Source of the DNA: Goodfellowiella coeruleoviolacea
GTDB lineage: Bacteria; Actinomycetota; Actinomycetes; Mycobacteriales; Pseudonocardiaceae
Length of the DNA: 64,000 bases
Direction of reading: 5' to 3'
Assembly (NCBI RefSeq): GCF_024171785.1
Contig: NZ_JAMTCK010000001.1
Span: 682,134 to 746,133, forward strand
Below the pieces are notes generated by a model. It did no database searches and was not told the DNA's origin. It saw only the letters and a program-made list of their open reading frames with translations. Positions within the stretch are counted from its first letter, which is position 1. Each line of letters starts with the position of its first letter. Positions 8,827-17,120 of this stretch are shown piece after piece. Made by a program: the position numbers and the translations under genes.

Positions 8827-8855
8827 TTGACACTGAAATTATTAGATCAACTAAC
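8827..8855 (+). promoter_or_regulatory. AT-rich promoter with TTGACA box before FUSC gene
   Basis: TTGACA at 8827-8832 is a consensus -35, with ACTAAC at 8850-8855 after 17 bases as a weak -10. An inverted repeat TTAG-N5-CTAA (8842-8854) covers the -10. The segment is strikingly AT-rich for this DNA. If it is the promoter, the first open TTG codon at 8827 is not translated. Confidence 0.45.
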
Positions 8856-8961
8856 GGTTTCTGCGCCGCCCGCCCTGGGTAGCAGCACCGGTGACGCGGT
8901 CGGCGAGTGCGGCCCAGCCTCCCGAGGCACCCAGCCTCCCGAAGCACTCCGCCCCGGTCCG

Positions 8962-10224
8962 ATGGCCCCGGCCAGGCACCCCGACCCCGTCCAGACCCGC
9001 CCACCGACCCAGGGGGTGCCCATTTCCGACCAGGCACACAGATCCGCGCCGCACCGGCAGCGGATCCGCGATCACCTCAGCACCGCGGTTACCGCGGCAC
9101 CGCGCTGGTTGGCCACGGCCGTGCGCCGGCCCGGCCCCGAGCGGCGGTACCTGGTGCAGGCGGTCAAGTCGGCGGTGGCCGCACTGGTCGCGTGGCTGAT
9201 CGCGGACCGCTGGCTGCACCTGCCCCAACCGTTCCTCGCCCCGTACTCGGCGGTGTTCCTGGTCCACTGGACCGTCTACCGCTCGGTGACCAACTCCGTG
9301 CAGCAGATCGCCGCGGTCGCGGCGGGCGTGGTGCTGGCCGCCGCGGCCCAGCACCTGCTGCCCGACCAACTGCTCGCACTCGTGGTGGCCGTGCTGGTGG
9401 GCACCCTGCTCGGCCGGTGGCGCCGGTTCGGTGACAACGGCTCCTGGGTGGCGCTCACCGCGGTCCTGCTGCTGACCTGGGGCACCGCCACCCAGGAGGT
9501 GCTGCTGCTGGACCGCCTGCAGGAGACGGCGCTGGGCGCGGCCGTGGGCGTCGCGGTCAACGCGCTGGTGCTGCCGCCGGTCTACCTCGACCACGTGCGG
9601 CAGTCCCTGCAGGAGTTGGCCGACCAGGTGGCGGACCTGCTGCGCCAGGCCGCCGACGCGGTCGGCGGGCACATCAGCGAGGAGCGGGTGGCCGCACTGG
9701 TGCACGGCAGTCGGCGGGTGGACGGCCTGGTGCGCGCGGCCGACCAGGCGCTGGGCTGGGGCTGGGAGGGCAACCGGTGGAACTTCCGCCAGGGCCGGCC
9801 GCACCAGCGCAGCATGACCCGCTACGACCACGCCCTGGCCACGCTGCGGGCCGCCGGCCCGCACCTGCACGAGGCGAGCATCGCACTGGGCAGCCTGGCC
9901 CGGGGTGAGCTGCCCACCGTCCGGCCGGACCCGGCCTGGACGGCCGCGTACGCGCGGCTGCTCACCGGTCTGGCCGACGCGGTCGAACAACTGCCCAGCG
10001 CTGCCCGGGGCGACGAGCACGACCTGCACGACCTGCTGGCCACCAGCCAGGAGCGGTTGACCCGGCTGAGTCGGCTGCGGTCCCAGCGGCCCGAGTCGGC
10101 CACGGCGCGCAGCACCCTGCTGCTGCCGGCCCGGCGGCTGCTGGACGAGCTGCGCCACTCCGGGGTGGGCGCCGCCACCGCACCGGACGACGACGTGGGC
10201 GGGGATTCGCGCCAGGCCTGCTGA
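8962..10224 (+). CDS. FUSC-family membrane protein
   Basis: About 420 residues from ATG 8962. Four to five hydrophobic segments lie in the first half, including AVKSAVAALVAWLIADRWL, the FLAPYSAVFLVHW stretch and a helix ending in GTLLGRW, as in fusaric-acid-resistance/aromatic-acid exporter proteins. The second half is a soluble helical domain. The start is uncertain: neither ATG 8962 nor GTG 9016 has a clear ribosome site, and the likely promoter at 8827-8855 rules out earlier codons. Role: probable inner-membrane efflux or envelope component. Confidence 0.75.
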   Translation: MAPARHPDPVQTRPPTQGVPISDQAHRSAPHRQRIRDHLSTAVTAAPRWLATAVRRPGPERRYLVQAVKSAVAALVAWLIADRWLHLPQPFLAPYSAVFLVHWTVYRSVTNSVQQIAAVAAGVVLAAAAQHLLPDQLLALVVAVLVGTLLGRWRRFGDNGSWVALTAVLLLTWGTATQEVLLLDRLQETALGAAVGVAVNALVLPPVYLDHVRQSLQELADQVADLLRQAADAVGGHISEERVAALVHGSRRVDGLVRAADQALGWGWEGNRWNFRQGRPHQRSMTRYDHALATLRAAGPHLHEASIALGSLARGELPTVRPDPAWTAAYARLLTGLADAVEQLPSAARGDEHDLHDLLATSQERLTRLSRLRSQRPESATARSTLLLPARRLLDELRHSGVGAATAPDDDVGGDSRQAC

Positions 10225-10610
10225 GGCGGTCCGACAGGACGGTGGTGGGGCCGCTGCCAGGCGAGATCACCCCGAGTTGTACCCGCTCCGTGCGGATCTT
10301 TACAGTTGCGCGTTAGCGGTTGAGCAAGCAGCCGCAACACGCTGGGTCGGTCGGTCGTGTTCCGCTCCGACCACACACTCCCGGATGTGGGAAGCACGGC
10401 CGCGTGTTGCCTGGCCAGCAGCCCTCCAGCTGCGGTGCCCGCTCCCGCTGCCCTGGCTCGCTCCTCACATCCATCTTCACGTGAGAGGAGCCGCAGTGCA
10501 TCAGGTTGCCCTGAATCGGACGACGCACCGCCGGTGCCCGGATGAGCTGACGATCGTCGCCACACCGTGCTGACTCGGCACAGACCCAGGCACGGCAGTT
10601 CGAGAATCGG
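10225..10610 (+). other. long leader/intergenic region before the ANTAR gene
   Basis: 386 bases without a credible gene. It holds the hairpin element shared with the STAS leader (10316-10335) and several further potential stem-loops. The nearest gene on the same strand is the ANTAR regulator, so this is probably its promoter plus a structured leader. Confidence 0.5.
10316..10335 (+). promoter_or_regulatory. hairpin element A, shared with the STAS-gene leader
   Basis: GCGGTTG-AGCAAG-CAGCCGC forms a 7-base stem (one G-T pair) with a 6-base loop beginning with A. With flanks, 20 of 22 bases match the element at 19985-20006 upstream of a STAS gene. It lies 276 bases before the ANTAR start. Possible RNA switch bound by the ANTAR protein, or a DNA operator. 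Confidence 0.5.
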
Positions 10611-11192
10611 ATGGATGACAAGGTGCTGACAACGGGCAGTGGGGACGGCTCACCGCCGGAGGAGTTGCGCGGTCGGGTCGCTCGTCTGGAAGCCGAACTG
10701 GCCGGGCTGCGCCGCGCCATGCGCACCAGGGCCAGGATCGAACAGGCCATGGGTGTGCTGACGGTCCTGCACCAGTGCTCGCCAGACACCGCGTTTCGGC
10801 TCCTGGTCCGGCTTTCCCAGCAACACAACACCAAGCTGCACCACGTCGCGCAGCTGATCGTCCAACTGGCCGGGGAGCACTCCACCGCCGGGCACACCGA
10901 CCGGCTGCTGGAGCGGCTGTCCAGCGCGGAACCGCCCAGGGCCGCGGCACGGGCCGGTGCCGCGGAGCCCCAGCCCCGGCTCACCGCCGATCCCGCGCTC
11001 ATCGCGGCGGCACACCAGCTGGTGGACGCCTACGGCCCGGCCTCCACCCCCGGGGCGAGTTCGCCCACCGTGCGCCAGGCGCTGGTCGCGCTGTACCAGC
11101 TGCTGGTGGACCGGGGCTGGATTCCGCCCTACGAGGTGTTGCACGACATGGGCGAACCGGCCGCCGACGAACAGCGCGAAGCGTCCGGCTGA
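10611..11192 (+). CDS. ANTAR-domain RNA-binding regulator
   Basis: 193 residues. A short coiled-coil-like stretch at about 17-38 (ELRGRVARLEAELAGLRRAM) leads into an ANTAR domain at about 38-85, with the family pattern RARIEQAMGVLTVLHQCSPDTAF. ANTAR domains bind paired hexaloop RNA hairpins and cause antitermination. The C-terminal half (about 100-185) is unassigned, and no sensor (GAF or receiver) domain is present. A structured leader with a hairpin precedes it. Confidence 0.82.
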   Translation: MDDKVLTTGSGDGSPPEELRGRVARLEAELAGLRRAMRTRARIEQAMGVLTVLHQCSPDTAFRLLVRLSQQHNTKLHHVAQLIVQLAGEHSTAGHTDRLLERLSSAEPPRAAARAGAAEPQPRLTADPALIAAAHQLVDAYGPASTPGASSPTVRQALVALYQLLVDRGWIPPYEVLHDMGEPAADEQREASG

Positions 11193-11232
11193 CCACCGGC
11201 GCGGCCGGCCGGCCGACCCCGCGCCACTCGGG

Positions 11233-11931
11233 TCACGGTCGCCGTCGTGGCCGCAGTGCGGCGGCCACCGCGCGCAGGTCGGCGCGGAAGGCCTGGTACG
11301 CGTCGTCGCGGTCGGGGTCACGCAGCACCGACGACGGGTGCACCGTCGCCGTCACCCTCGGGGTGGGTGCCGTGTCGTCCGCGTCCGCCCAGCGCAGTCG
11401 CTGCGGCAGCGCGACGAGTTCACCCCGGTGCTGGGTCACCCGGAAGGAGGAACCTAGGACCGCCTGCGCCGCGGTGGCGCCCAGACAGACCACCAGTTCG
11501 GGGCGGATCTCGCGCAGTTCGGCCAGCAGCCAGGGTTGGCAGGCCAGCACCTCGCCCCGGCTGGGCCGCTTGTGGATGCGCCGCTTGCCCCGCTCGGCGC
11601 GCTCGAACTTGAAGTGCTTGACCGCGTTGGTCAGGTACACCTCGGCCCGGTCGATGCCGGCCTCGGCGAGCGCGCGGTCGAGCAGCCGCCCGGCCGGGCC
11701 GACGAACGGCTGGCCGCGCCGGTCCTCCTGGTCACCGGGTTGCTCGCCGACCAGCAGCACCCGGGCGTCCGCCGGCCCGGCCCCGAACACCGCCTGGGTG
11801 CTGCCCTGGTAGAGCGGGCAGCCGCGACAGGCCTGCACGGCCGCGCGCAGCTCGGCCAGATCGGCGTGCTCCGGCACGTACGGCTCGGCACCCGCCGCCG
11901 TCCGGGTGGCGGTGCCGGAGTGCGCGCTCAC
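11233..11931 (-). CDS. udgX: UdgX-type uracil-DNA glycosylase
   Basis: 232 residues, family 4-like UDG fold with an Fe-S cluster: Cys35/Cys38 (CRGC), Cys131 and Cys149. Motif GEQPG is at 62-66 and HPSSVLR at 198-204. The diagnostic KRRIH insert is at 116-120; its His (His120 here) makes a covalent bond to the uracil-excised site in characterised UdgX, so this should be a uracil-DNA binding/capping enzyme. It converges on the ANTAR gene with a 40-base gap. Confidence 0.92.
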   Translation of the reverse strand: MSAHSGTATRTAAGAEPYVPEHADLAELRAAVQACRGCPLYQGSTQAVFGAGPADARVLLVGEQPGDQEDRRGQPFVGPAGRLLDRALAEAGIDRAEVYLTNAVKHFKFERAERGKRRIHKRPSRGEVLACQPWLLAELREIRPELVVCLGATAAQAVLGSSFRVTQHRGELVALPQRLRWADADDTAPTPRVTATVHPSSVLRDPDRDDAYQAFRADLRAVAAALRPRRRP

Positions 11932-11970
11932 CGCGAGTCACCCCGGTCCGGCCGGGTGGTCCGGCGCGAC

Positions 11971-12468
11971 TCACCTGGCCGAGGCATCGTGCAGCCACTC
12001 CGGGGTGGGGACGCCGGCCTGCTCGCAGGAGTCGTACAGGTCCGCGGTCCACAGCAGCGCGTGCACCAGTACCGTCATGGCGGCCACCGGGTCCTTCTCC
12101 CGGAAGGTCAGATCCAACTGGTACTCGGCGTCCTCGGGGCTTCCGTTGAGCTGGGCGAGCAGCGCCCGCACCGCCGCGCGCAGCGGCGGGTCCAGTTCGT
12201 CGATGGGCACGACGTTGTCCGCGTCGCCCCGGATCTCAACCCGGAACGCTGTCTCTTCGGGGTCACCGCCCGCGCCGGCGGAGAGCATCCGCGCGCTCGC
12301 GCTGGTCAGTTCGGCCAGCACGGTGCGCAGCACGAACTTCCCGGCCTCGGGGCCGTTCACCAGTTCGGCCAACGCCAGCGCCGCGCCGTCGGTGTCCCCG
12401 TGGCGGGCCAGGTCGATCAGGTGCCGTGTGGTACCCCGCACCCAGCGCTCGCATCCGTCAGCAGCCAT
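11971..12468 (-). CDS. conserved hypothetical protein
   Basis: 165 residues, soluble, mostly helical, no signal peptide or membrane segment. I recognise no family. The C-terminal stretch (MTVLVHALLWTADLYDSCEQ, then PEWLHD) looks like the best conserved part. It lies 39 bases upstream of udgX on the same strand and may share its transcript. The start ATG has only a weak ribosome site. Confidence 0.65.
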   Translation of the reverse strand: MAADGCERWVRGTTRHLIDLARHGDTDGAALALAELVNGPEAGKFVLRTVLAELTSASARMLSAGAGGDPEETAFRVEIRGDADNVVPIDELDPPLRAAVRALLAQLNGSPEDAEYQLDLTFREKDPVAAMTVLVHALLWTADLYDSCEQAGVPTPEWLHDASAR

Positions 12469-12785
12469 ACGTCAGTCATCCCTGCCTGTCGTCGGAACCA
12501 GCCAGCTCGTCCCCGTCGGCGCAAGTCGCTCTCGACGTTCCAGTCGCTCCAGGCGGCCAGCTCTGCTATGACTACGTGTTGCCCACTCGATGGGCACGGA
12601 AACCTTGCGCTCGGAATTGGCTTCCAGCCACTTCGCGCGGGAGCGTGCCGCTCCTCGGCGCCGTTGTTCCCGCTTCTCCGGTCCGATGCGGACACTGCAG
12701 GCCCCGCCGTCGGCACGGGTGTCCGGCGGCGGGGCCAGTGGGCCGGTGTCCGCTGTGGTCGGCTGCGCTGGGCGGGCTGGTCGCC
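12469..12785. other. 317-base gap, nothing recognised
   Basis: Lies between two minus-strand genes. No ORF with a plausible start, repeat or clear hairpin was found. It presumably carries the promoter of the 165-residue protein. Confidence 0.4.
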
Positions 12786-13271
12786 TCACTCGGGTTCGTC
12801 CGGGGTGCGCGCGGCCTCGGCCACTGATCCCCCCTCGTCCGCGGCCTGACCGCGCCGGATCGCCTCGTCGTTCGCCCGCTCCGGTGGGACGTCCAGCAGG
12901 CTGGGGTCCACATCGGTCACGTCGGCGACGTCCTCAACGGACGCGGCGGAGTCCACCGGCTCGTCGAGTTCGTCCGCGCCGCTGGTCTCGTCCGGCGGTT
13001 CGGGCGGCGCCGTCACCTCGGGCTCCTCCTCGGCCAACCGCTGCTCCAGGCTCTCCCGGTGGCTCTGCTCGTAGTCGGTGGTGCCGTAGCGCTGCGCCTC
13101 CGACCACCGCTCCGGCGGGTCCAGCCCCTCCTCCAGCGGGTCCAGCCGCAGCCGGTCCTCGTCCAGGTCCTCGGCGCTGTTGAGCGCGGCCGGGTCGCGT
13201 TCGACCTGGTCGGGCAGGCCGGTGTCCTGGGGCGGCGTGATGGGGACGTCCGTGTCGTCGTTGCTGCTCAT
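12786..13271 (-). CDS. DUF5709 family protein
   Basis: 161 residues, very acidic. The N-terminal segment has the DUF5709 pattern (LDEDRLRLDPLEEGLDPPE, then GTTDYEQSHRESLEQRLAEEEPEV) and the C-terminus an acidic Ala-rich tail with a DPSLLDVPPERANDEA block. Function unknown. The start ATG at 13271 overlaps the stop of the LLM oxidoreductase in ATGA, so the two are probably translationally coupled. An upstream in-frame start would lie inside the other gene. Confidence 0.8.
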   Translation of the reverse strand: MSSNDDTDVPITPPQDTGLPDQVERDPAALNSAEDLDEDRLRLDPLEEGLDPPERWSEAQRYGTTDYEQSHRESLEQRLAEEEPEVTAPPEPPDETSGADELDEPVDSAASVEDVADVTDVDPSLLDVPPERANDEAIRRGQAADEGGSVAEAARTPDEPE

Positions 13272-14257
13272 CGTCGTGCTCCCTGCGCTCCCGCCAGGAC
13301 GGGTTCGGGCAGGTTCGGCCGCAGCCGCTCGGCCCAGAACCGGAAGAACTCGTCCTGGTGGGGACCGATCTGTTGGAGGTAGATCTCGTCGTAGCCGGCG
13401 TCCAGGTACTGCCGGATGGTCGTCACGTACTTGTCCGGGTCGGGGCCGCACGGCACGGCCGAGCCGATCATCTCGGGCGTGACCAGGCTGGACGCCTGCT
13501 CGAAGTGCTGCGGGGTGGGCAGGGTCTGCGCCAGCTCACCCGGCAGCTGCTCGTTGGGCCAGAGCTGGTGGGCCAGGCGCACCCCCTCCTCCTCGGTGGG
13601 CGCGTGGCAGACCTTGAAGCCGGCCTGGGCCGGCCGGTCCCCGCCGCCCGCCTCCCGGAAGGTGCGCACCAGGCTGCGGGAGGGCATCACCGAGATGTAG
13701 CCGTCGCCGATGCGCCCGGCCAGGGTGGCCGACTTCCGGCCGAAGCCGGAGACGTAGATGGGCACCGGTTCGGGGGGCAGGGTGTAGATCCGGGCGTTCT
13801 CCACGGTGTAGTGCTCGCCGCGGTAGTCGACCTCGTCGCCGCGGTGCAGCGCGCGGATGACCTCCACGGCCTCTTCGAGCATGGCCAGCCGCACCCGGAT
13901 GGGTGGCCACCGGTCACCGAAGATGTGTTCGTTCAGCGCCTCGCCGCTGCCCACGCCGAGCACGAACCGCCCGTCCAGCTGCACCGAGGCGGTGGCCGCG
14001 GCCTGGGCGATCACCGCAGGGTGGATGCGCATGGTCGGGCAGGTGACGGCGGTGGTCAGCGGCAGGCTGGTCGCCTCGGACAACGCGCCGATGACCGACC
14101 AGACGAACGGCGACTGGCCCTGTCTGTCGTTCCAGGGGTGGAAGTGGTCGGAGATCCACAGGCGTTCGAAGCCGGCCTGCTCGGCCATCTTGGCCTGGCG
14201 CACCAGTTCGCGGGGTCCGAACTCCTCACAGGACAAGAAATAACCGAAGCTCACCAT
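13268..14257 (-). CDS. LLM-class F420-dependent oxidoreductase (FGD-like)
   Basis: 329 residues, luciferase-like TIM barrel. It begins VSFGYFLSCEEFGP after Met and carries LWISDHFHPWND and LGVGSGEALNEH, hallmarks of the F420-dependent glucose-6-phosphate dehydrogenase-like subfamily. It would transfer hydride between a substrate and F420; the substrate is unknown. The start at 14257 is chosen because a stress-sigma-like promoter (14268-14292) ends only 10 bases upstream; this would give an almost leaderless mRNA. It forms a bicistron with DUF5709. Confidence 0.85.
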   Translation of the reverse strand: MVSFGYFLSCEEFGPRELVRQAKMAEQAGFERLWISDHFHPWNDRQGQSPFVWSVIGALSEATSLPLTTAVTCPTMRIHPAVIAQAAATASVQLDGRFVLGVGSGEALNEHIFGDRWPPIRVRLAMLEEAVEVIRALHRGDEVDYRGEHYTVENARIYTLPPEPVPIYVSGFGRKSATLAGRIGDGYISVMPSRSLVRTFREAGGGDRPAQAGFKVCHAPTEEEGVRLAHQLWPNEQLPGELAQTLPTPQHFEQASSLVTPEMIGSAVPCGPDPDKYVTTIRQYLDAGYDEIYLQQIGPHQDEFFRFWAERLRPNLPEPVLAGAQGARR

Positions 14258-14267
14258 GCGTACCTGA

Positions 14268-14292
14268 CTACCCGCGCGCGCCTCGGGCAAAC
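14268..14292 (-). promoter_or_regulatory. SigF/SigB-type promoter candidate for LLM gene
   Basis: On the minus strand: GTTT (14292-14289), 15-base spacer, GGGTAG (14273-14268). One mismatch from GnnT-N15-GGGTAC. It is placed so that transcription would begin about 3 bases before the ATG. Confidence 0.5.
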
Positions 14293-14351
14293 CGGTTCGC
14301 CGCGCGCCCGCCAGGGCGACCCGACACCTGCCGATGATCACCGAGAGTAAC

Positions 14352-14377
14352 GATTGACCAGTGGTTTTCCGGGGTAC
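14352..14377 (+). promoter_or_regulatory. SigF/SigB-type promoter for three-gene stress operon
   Basis: GATT (14352-14355), 16-base spacer, GGGTAC (14372-14377) is a full match to GnnT-N14-16-GGGTAC. The first gene starts 42 bases downstream. Confidence 0.55.
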
Positions 14378-14418
14378 TTAAGGGCCGAAGCACCCGTAGC
14401 GGATACGGAGGACCACCG

Positions 14419-14766
14419 GTGGCGAACCCACAGCACACGGACGGCGGCAAGAACACCAAGCCGGTTGCTGGCAAGTCCCGTCGACCCAGCATCACCCTGT
14501 CCACGGTTGATCACCTGACCATCCGGCAGTGGGCCGAGCGGCGCGACGCGGCCCCGGCCACGCTCTCCGGGGGCGACCACGGTCCCCACGTTCGGGTGTT
14601 GCGGTTCGACTTTCCCGGCAACGTCAGCGAACAGCTCGACCCGATCTCCTGGAAACGCTGGCTGGACGCGTTCGACCGGCACAACCTGGAGTTCGTCTAC
14701 CAGGAGCCCGCCGAGGAGGAGCCGAACAACTTCTTCACGCTGCGCAGGCGGGTCGAGAACCGGTAA
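14419..14766 (+). CDS. small conserved protein often labelled 1,4-alpha-glucan branching enzyme-like
   Basis: 115 residues. The core (about 30-112) matches small proteins widely mis-annotated as branching enzyme: TVDHLTIRQWAERR, RVLRFDFPG, ISWKRWLDAFDRHNLEFVYQ. It is far too short to be a GH13 branching enzyme and lacks its catalytic residues. GTG start after ACGGAGGA. First gene of a probable stress operon with the baeRF gene 44 bases downstream. Confidence 0.75.
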   Translation: MANPQHTDGGKNTKPVAGKSRRPSITLSTVDHLTIRQWAERRDAAPATLSGGDHGPHVRVLRFDFPGNVSEQLDPISWKRWLDAFDRHNLEFVYQEPAEEEPNNFFTLRRRVENR

Positions 14767-14810
14767 TTCGTCGGCCGGTGGCCTGGCCAGCGGCACTAGG
14801 AGGATTTGTC

Positions 14811-15923
14811 GTGGACACAACGCCCCTGCGGCACGTGGTCGAGGCTGACGGGCCGTTCGTGTCGGTGTATTTCGACAGCTCGCACAACACCGAGGACGCC
14901 GAGGAGCGCATCGCGCTGGAATGGCGCTCACTGCGTGAGGAATTGGCCAACCAAGGCGCTTCAACGGCAATTCTCGACGCCTTGCAGACCGAACTCGAGG
15001 AGGCCGGGCCGGATGTCGGCCGCGCCGGCCGAGCCCTGATCGGCGCGGGTGACCGGGTGCTGCTGCACGAGCGGCTGCCCGTGCCGCCCCCGACCCGGGT
15101 GGCGCGCTACTCGCCAGCGCCCTACCTGCTGCCACTGGTCCGGCTGAGCAACCAGGGGGTGCCCCACGTGGTCGTGGTGGTCGACCGGGTCGGCGCGGAA
15201 CTGCTCGCCGTGGACCGCGACGGCGAGACCGTGACCGAGGCCAGCGTGTCCGGCCGCGAGCACCCCGTGCACAAGGTGCGGGGCGGTGGCTGGGCGCACC
15301 GCCGGATGCAGCAGCACGCCGAGAACGTCGTCAAGCACAACATCGAGGAGGTGGCCGAGGAGACCGACCGACTGGTGCGGCGCCTGGACGCCCCGCTGCT
15401 GGTGCTCGCCGGCGAGGTGCGGGCCCGGTCAGAACTGCACGACGCGCTGCCGACGCACTGCCGCTCGGTCGCGGTCGAGGTGGAGGTCGGCCAGCGGGCC
15501 GCCGGCGGCGATCCGGACGCGCTGGACAACACCGTGGACGAGTTGGTCAACCGGCACCGCCACCTCCAGCAGCAGGAGGTGATCGACCGGTTCCGCACCG
15601 AACTGGAACGCCCCGGCGGCCAGGCCGTCGAGGGGCTGGACGGGGTGACCACCGCCCTGCGCGAGGCCAACGCCGAGGTGCTGCTGATCGGTGACCTGAC
15701 GCTGAACGAGCAGACCACCTGGGTCGGCTCGGACCCCGCCCAGGTGTCCATCAACGAGGAGGCGCTGCGGTTCGTGGGCAGCACGACGACCAGCCGACAG
15801 CGGGCTGACGAGGCGGTGCCGAAGGCGGCCGTGGTGACCGGCTGCGACCTGCTGGTGGGTGACGAGCAGACCCCGGTCGGCCACCTGCGCGACAACGTGG
15901 GTGTCCTGCTCCGCCACCTGTAG
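14811..15923 (+). CDS. baeRF/Rv2629-like protein
   Basis: 370 residues. It resembles the actinobacterial Rv2629 family, which belongs to the bacterial archaeo-eukaryotic release-factor-like (baeRF) group proposed to act on stalled ribosomes. Segments seen: SVYFDSSHNTEDAEERI near the N-terminus, HVVVVVDRVGAELLAVD, and a HNIEEVAEETDRLVRRL helix. M. tuberculosis Rv2629 belongs to the dormancy regulon. GTG at 14811 follows AGGAGGA. It sits behind a SigF-type promoter two genes in. Confidence 0.8.
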   Translation: MDTTPLRHVVEADGPFVSVYFDSSHNTEDAEERIALEWRSLREELANQGASTAILDALQTELEEAGPDVGRAGRALIGAGDRVLLHERLPVPPPTRVARYSPAPYLLPLVRLSNQGVPHVVVVVDRVGAELLAVDRDGETVTEASVSGREHPVHKVRGGGWAHRRMQQHAENVVKHNIEEVAEETDRLVRRLDAPLLVLAGEVRARSELHDALPTHCRSVAVEVEVGQRAAGGDPDALDNTVDELVNRHRHLQQQEVIDRFRTELERPGGQAVEGLDGVTTALREANAEVLLIGDLTLNEQTTWVGSDPAQVSINEEALRFVGSTTTSRQRADEAVPKAAVVTGCDLLVGDEQTPVGHLRDNVGVLLRHL

Positions 15924-15978
15924 CCGCGCCCCGGCCGTCCCGGGGCGCACACCGGTGCACAACCGGGAGGAGTGATCC

Positions 15979-16197
15979 ATGCAACGGGAAAGCGACCAAC
16001 ACAACCCCCGAGAGGACGACCAGCTCAAGCACGAACTCCAGGGCACCCTGCGCGGCAACCGCTCCAGCCGCATCGAGGAGTGGCGCGACCCGGAACCCCC
16101 GGCCGACGACGACCCCGACGTTCCGCACGCCAGCCCGCCGCCCCGGCGGGAGCCGCACCACCGCGCGACCGGCCAGCCGGCCGGCGACCAGGAGTAG
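15979..16197 (+). CDS. small hydrophilic protein
   Basis: 72 residues, highly charged, Pro-rich and probably disordered. It includes a LKHELQGTLRGNRSSRIEEWRDPEPP segment that may be a conserved core. GGGAGGAG precedes ATG. Third gene of the stress operon, closed by a strong terminator. Function unknown. Confidence 0.65.
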   Translation: MQRESDQHNPREDDQLKHELQGTLRGNRSSRIEEWRDPEPPADDDPDVPHASPPPRREPHHRATGQPAGDQE

Positions 16198-16228
16198 CCA
16201 GGAGCCGCACTGCCCGGCGGCTCGGTCG

Positions 16229-16254
16229 AAAGGCGGCGCTTCGGCGCCGCCTTT
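16229..16254 (+). terminator. strong intrinsic terminator
   Basis: AAAGGCGGCGC (16229-16239), a TTCG loop and GCGCCGCCTTT (16244-16254): a perfect 11-base stem ending in Ts, 31 bases after the stop of the 72-residue gene. Confidence 0.85.
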
Positions 16255-16527
16255 CCCATTCTCCGGTACGCGCGGCCGAGTTCATCGGACACACCATCCC
16301 CGGTGTTACCGGGTTGACGAAAAGGTAATCCCCGGTGCGCCGTTCGGCCGACACTCTTTCCGGTTACCGCCGCACAACAGCGGCCGACGCGGACCGACCG
16401 CGAAAAAATCCGACCGGAGCGACAACCTCACGGCGCCACGAGACGTCTTCCTGGACAACTGGTCACTGGTTCGGACCCGATCCGATCCACCTGCCCGGTG
16501 AGACTTCGAACACCAGGGGGATATCCG
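16255..16527 (+). other. promoter region of secreted-protein gene
   Basis: Together with the terminator this makes a 330-base gap. It is less GC-rich than its surroundings. No gene, repeat or clear consensus promoter was recognised. Confidence 0.35.
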
Positions 16528-17049
16528 ATGAAGAAGGCGTTGACACGAATGCTGCTGCCGTTGTTGACAATGCTGCTGGGGCTGGGGCTGACCACGGCGC
16601 CGGCGCAGGCGGTGCCAGGGCTGCTGGTGGTGGAGCCCCGCGTGCTCGGGCCGGACGGCTACCGGGCGCTCACCCTGGGCATGCCCGAGGCCGCCGCGGT
16701 GGCCACCGGGCTGCTCACCGGCAAGGAGAACTACGGCGGCTCGTGCAACTACTACTACTTCGTGCCCAGCGTCGGCAGCATGCCCAGAGCCAGCGGCGTG
16801 CTCATCTCGCCGAGCAAGGGGGTCACCGCCATCGGCGCGACCTCGAAGATGCGCACGCCGGAGGGAATCCGCCGGGACCACTCCAGCCTGAGCGACCTGC
16901 GGGCCGCCTACCCCGAACTGACCAGGGACAGCGTGCTGGACTTCGTCTACCGGACCCCGGTGCCCGGCAACCCGGCGGCGAGCTACCGGTTCGTCATCGT
17001 CGACGGCCTGGTGTCGGATTTCGGCCTGGACAGCGGCGCAAGCTGTTGA
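16528..17049 (+). CDS. secreted protein of unknown function
   Basis: 173 residues from the ATG at 16528 (AGGGGGAT before it). Residues 1-28 are a Sec signal peptide ending APAQA-V. The mature part has only two cysteines, one near the SCNYYYF segment and one as the final residue, which could form a disulfide. Conserved-looking stretches: VLGPDGYRALTLGM and TPEGIRRDHSSLSDLRAAYP. No family recognised. It is followed directly by a tandem repeat array. Confidence 0.75.
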   Translation: MKKALTRMLLPLLTMLLGLGLTTAPAQAVPGLLVVEPRVLGPDGYRALTLGMPEAAAVATGLLTGKENYGGSCNYYYFVPSVGSMPRASGVLISPSKGVTAIGATSKMRTPEGIRRDHSSLSDLRAAYPELTRDSVLDFVYRTPVPGNPAASYRFVIVDGLVSDFGLDSGASC

Positions 17050-17120
17050 CGTCCCCCTTTGCCTGACGTCCGCCTTTTCGCCCGATGTCCCCTTTTTCGC
17101 CCGACGTCCCCCTTTTCGTC
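17047..17120 (+). repeat. four tandem copies of a 19-base repeat
   Basis: Units at 17047-17063 (17 bases), 17064-17082, 17083-17101 and 17102-17120 follow the consensus TGACGTCCCCCTTTTCGCC. Three of four units contain GACGTC. It begins at the stop codon of the secreted protein gene. The T-tracts point the same way as transcription, so a stacked terminator role is possible. Confidence 0.75.

Noticed and set aside
10277-10573. A 98-codon plus-strand frame in the ANTAR leader
   Set aside because: No ribosome site, composition unlike neighbouring genes, and it covers the structured leader element.
14419-14766. Annotation as a 1,4-alpha-glucan branching enzyme
   Set aside because: The protein has 115 residues and none of the GH13 catalytic motifs; the label is a known mis-propagated name for this small family.
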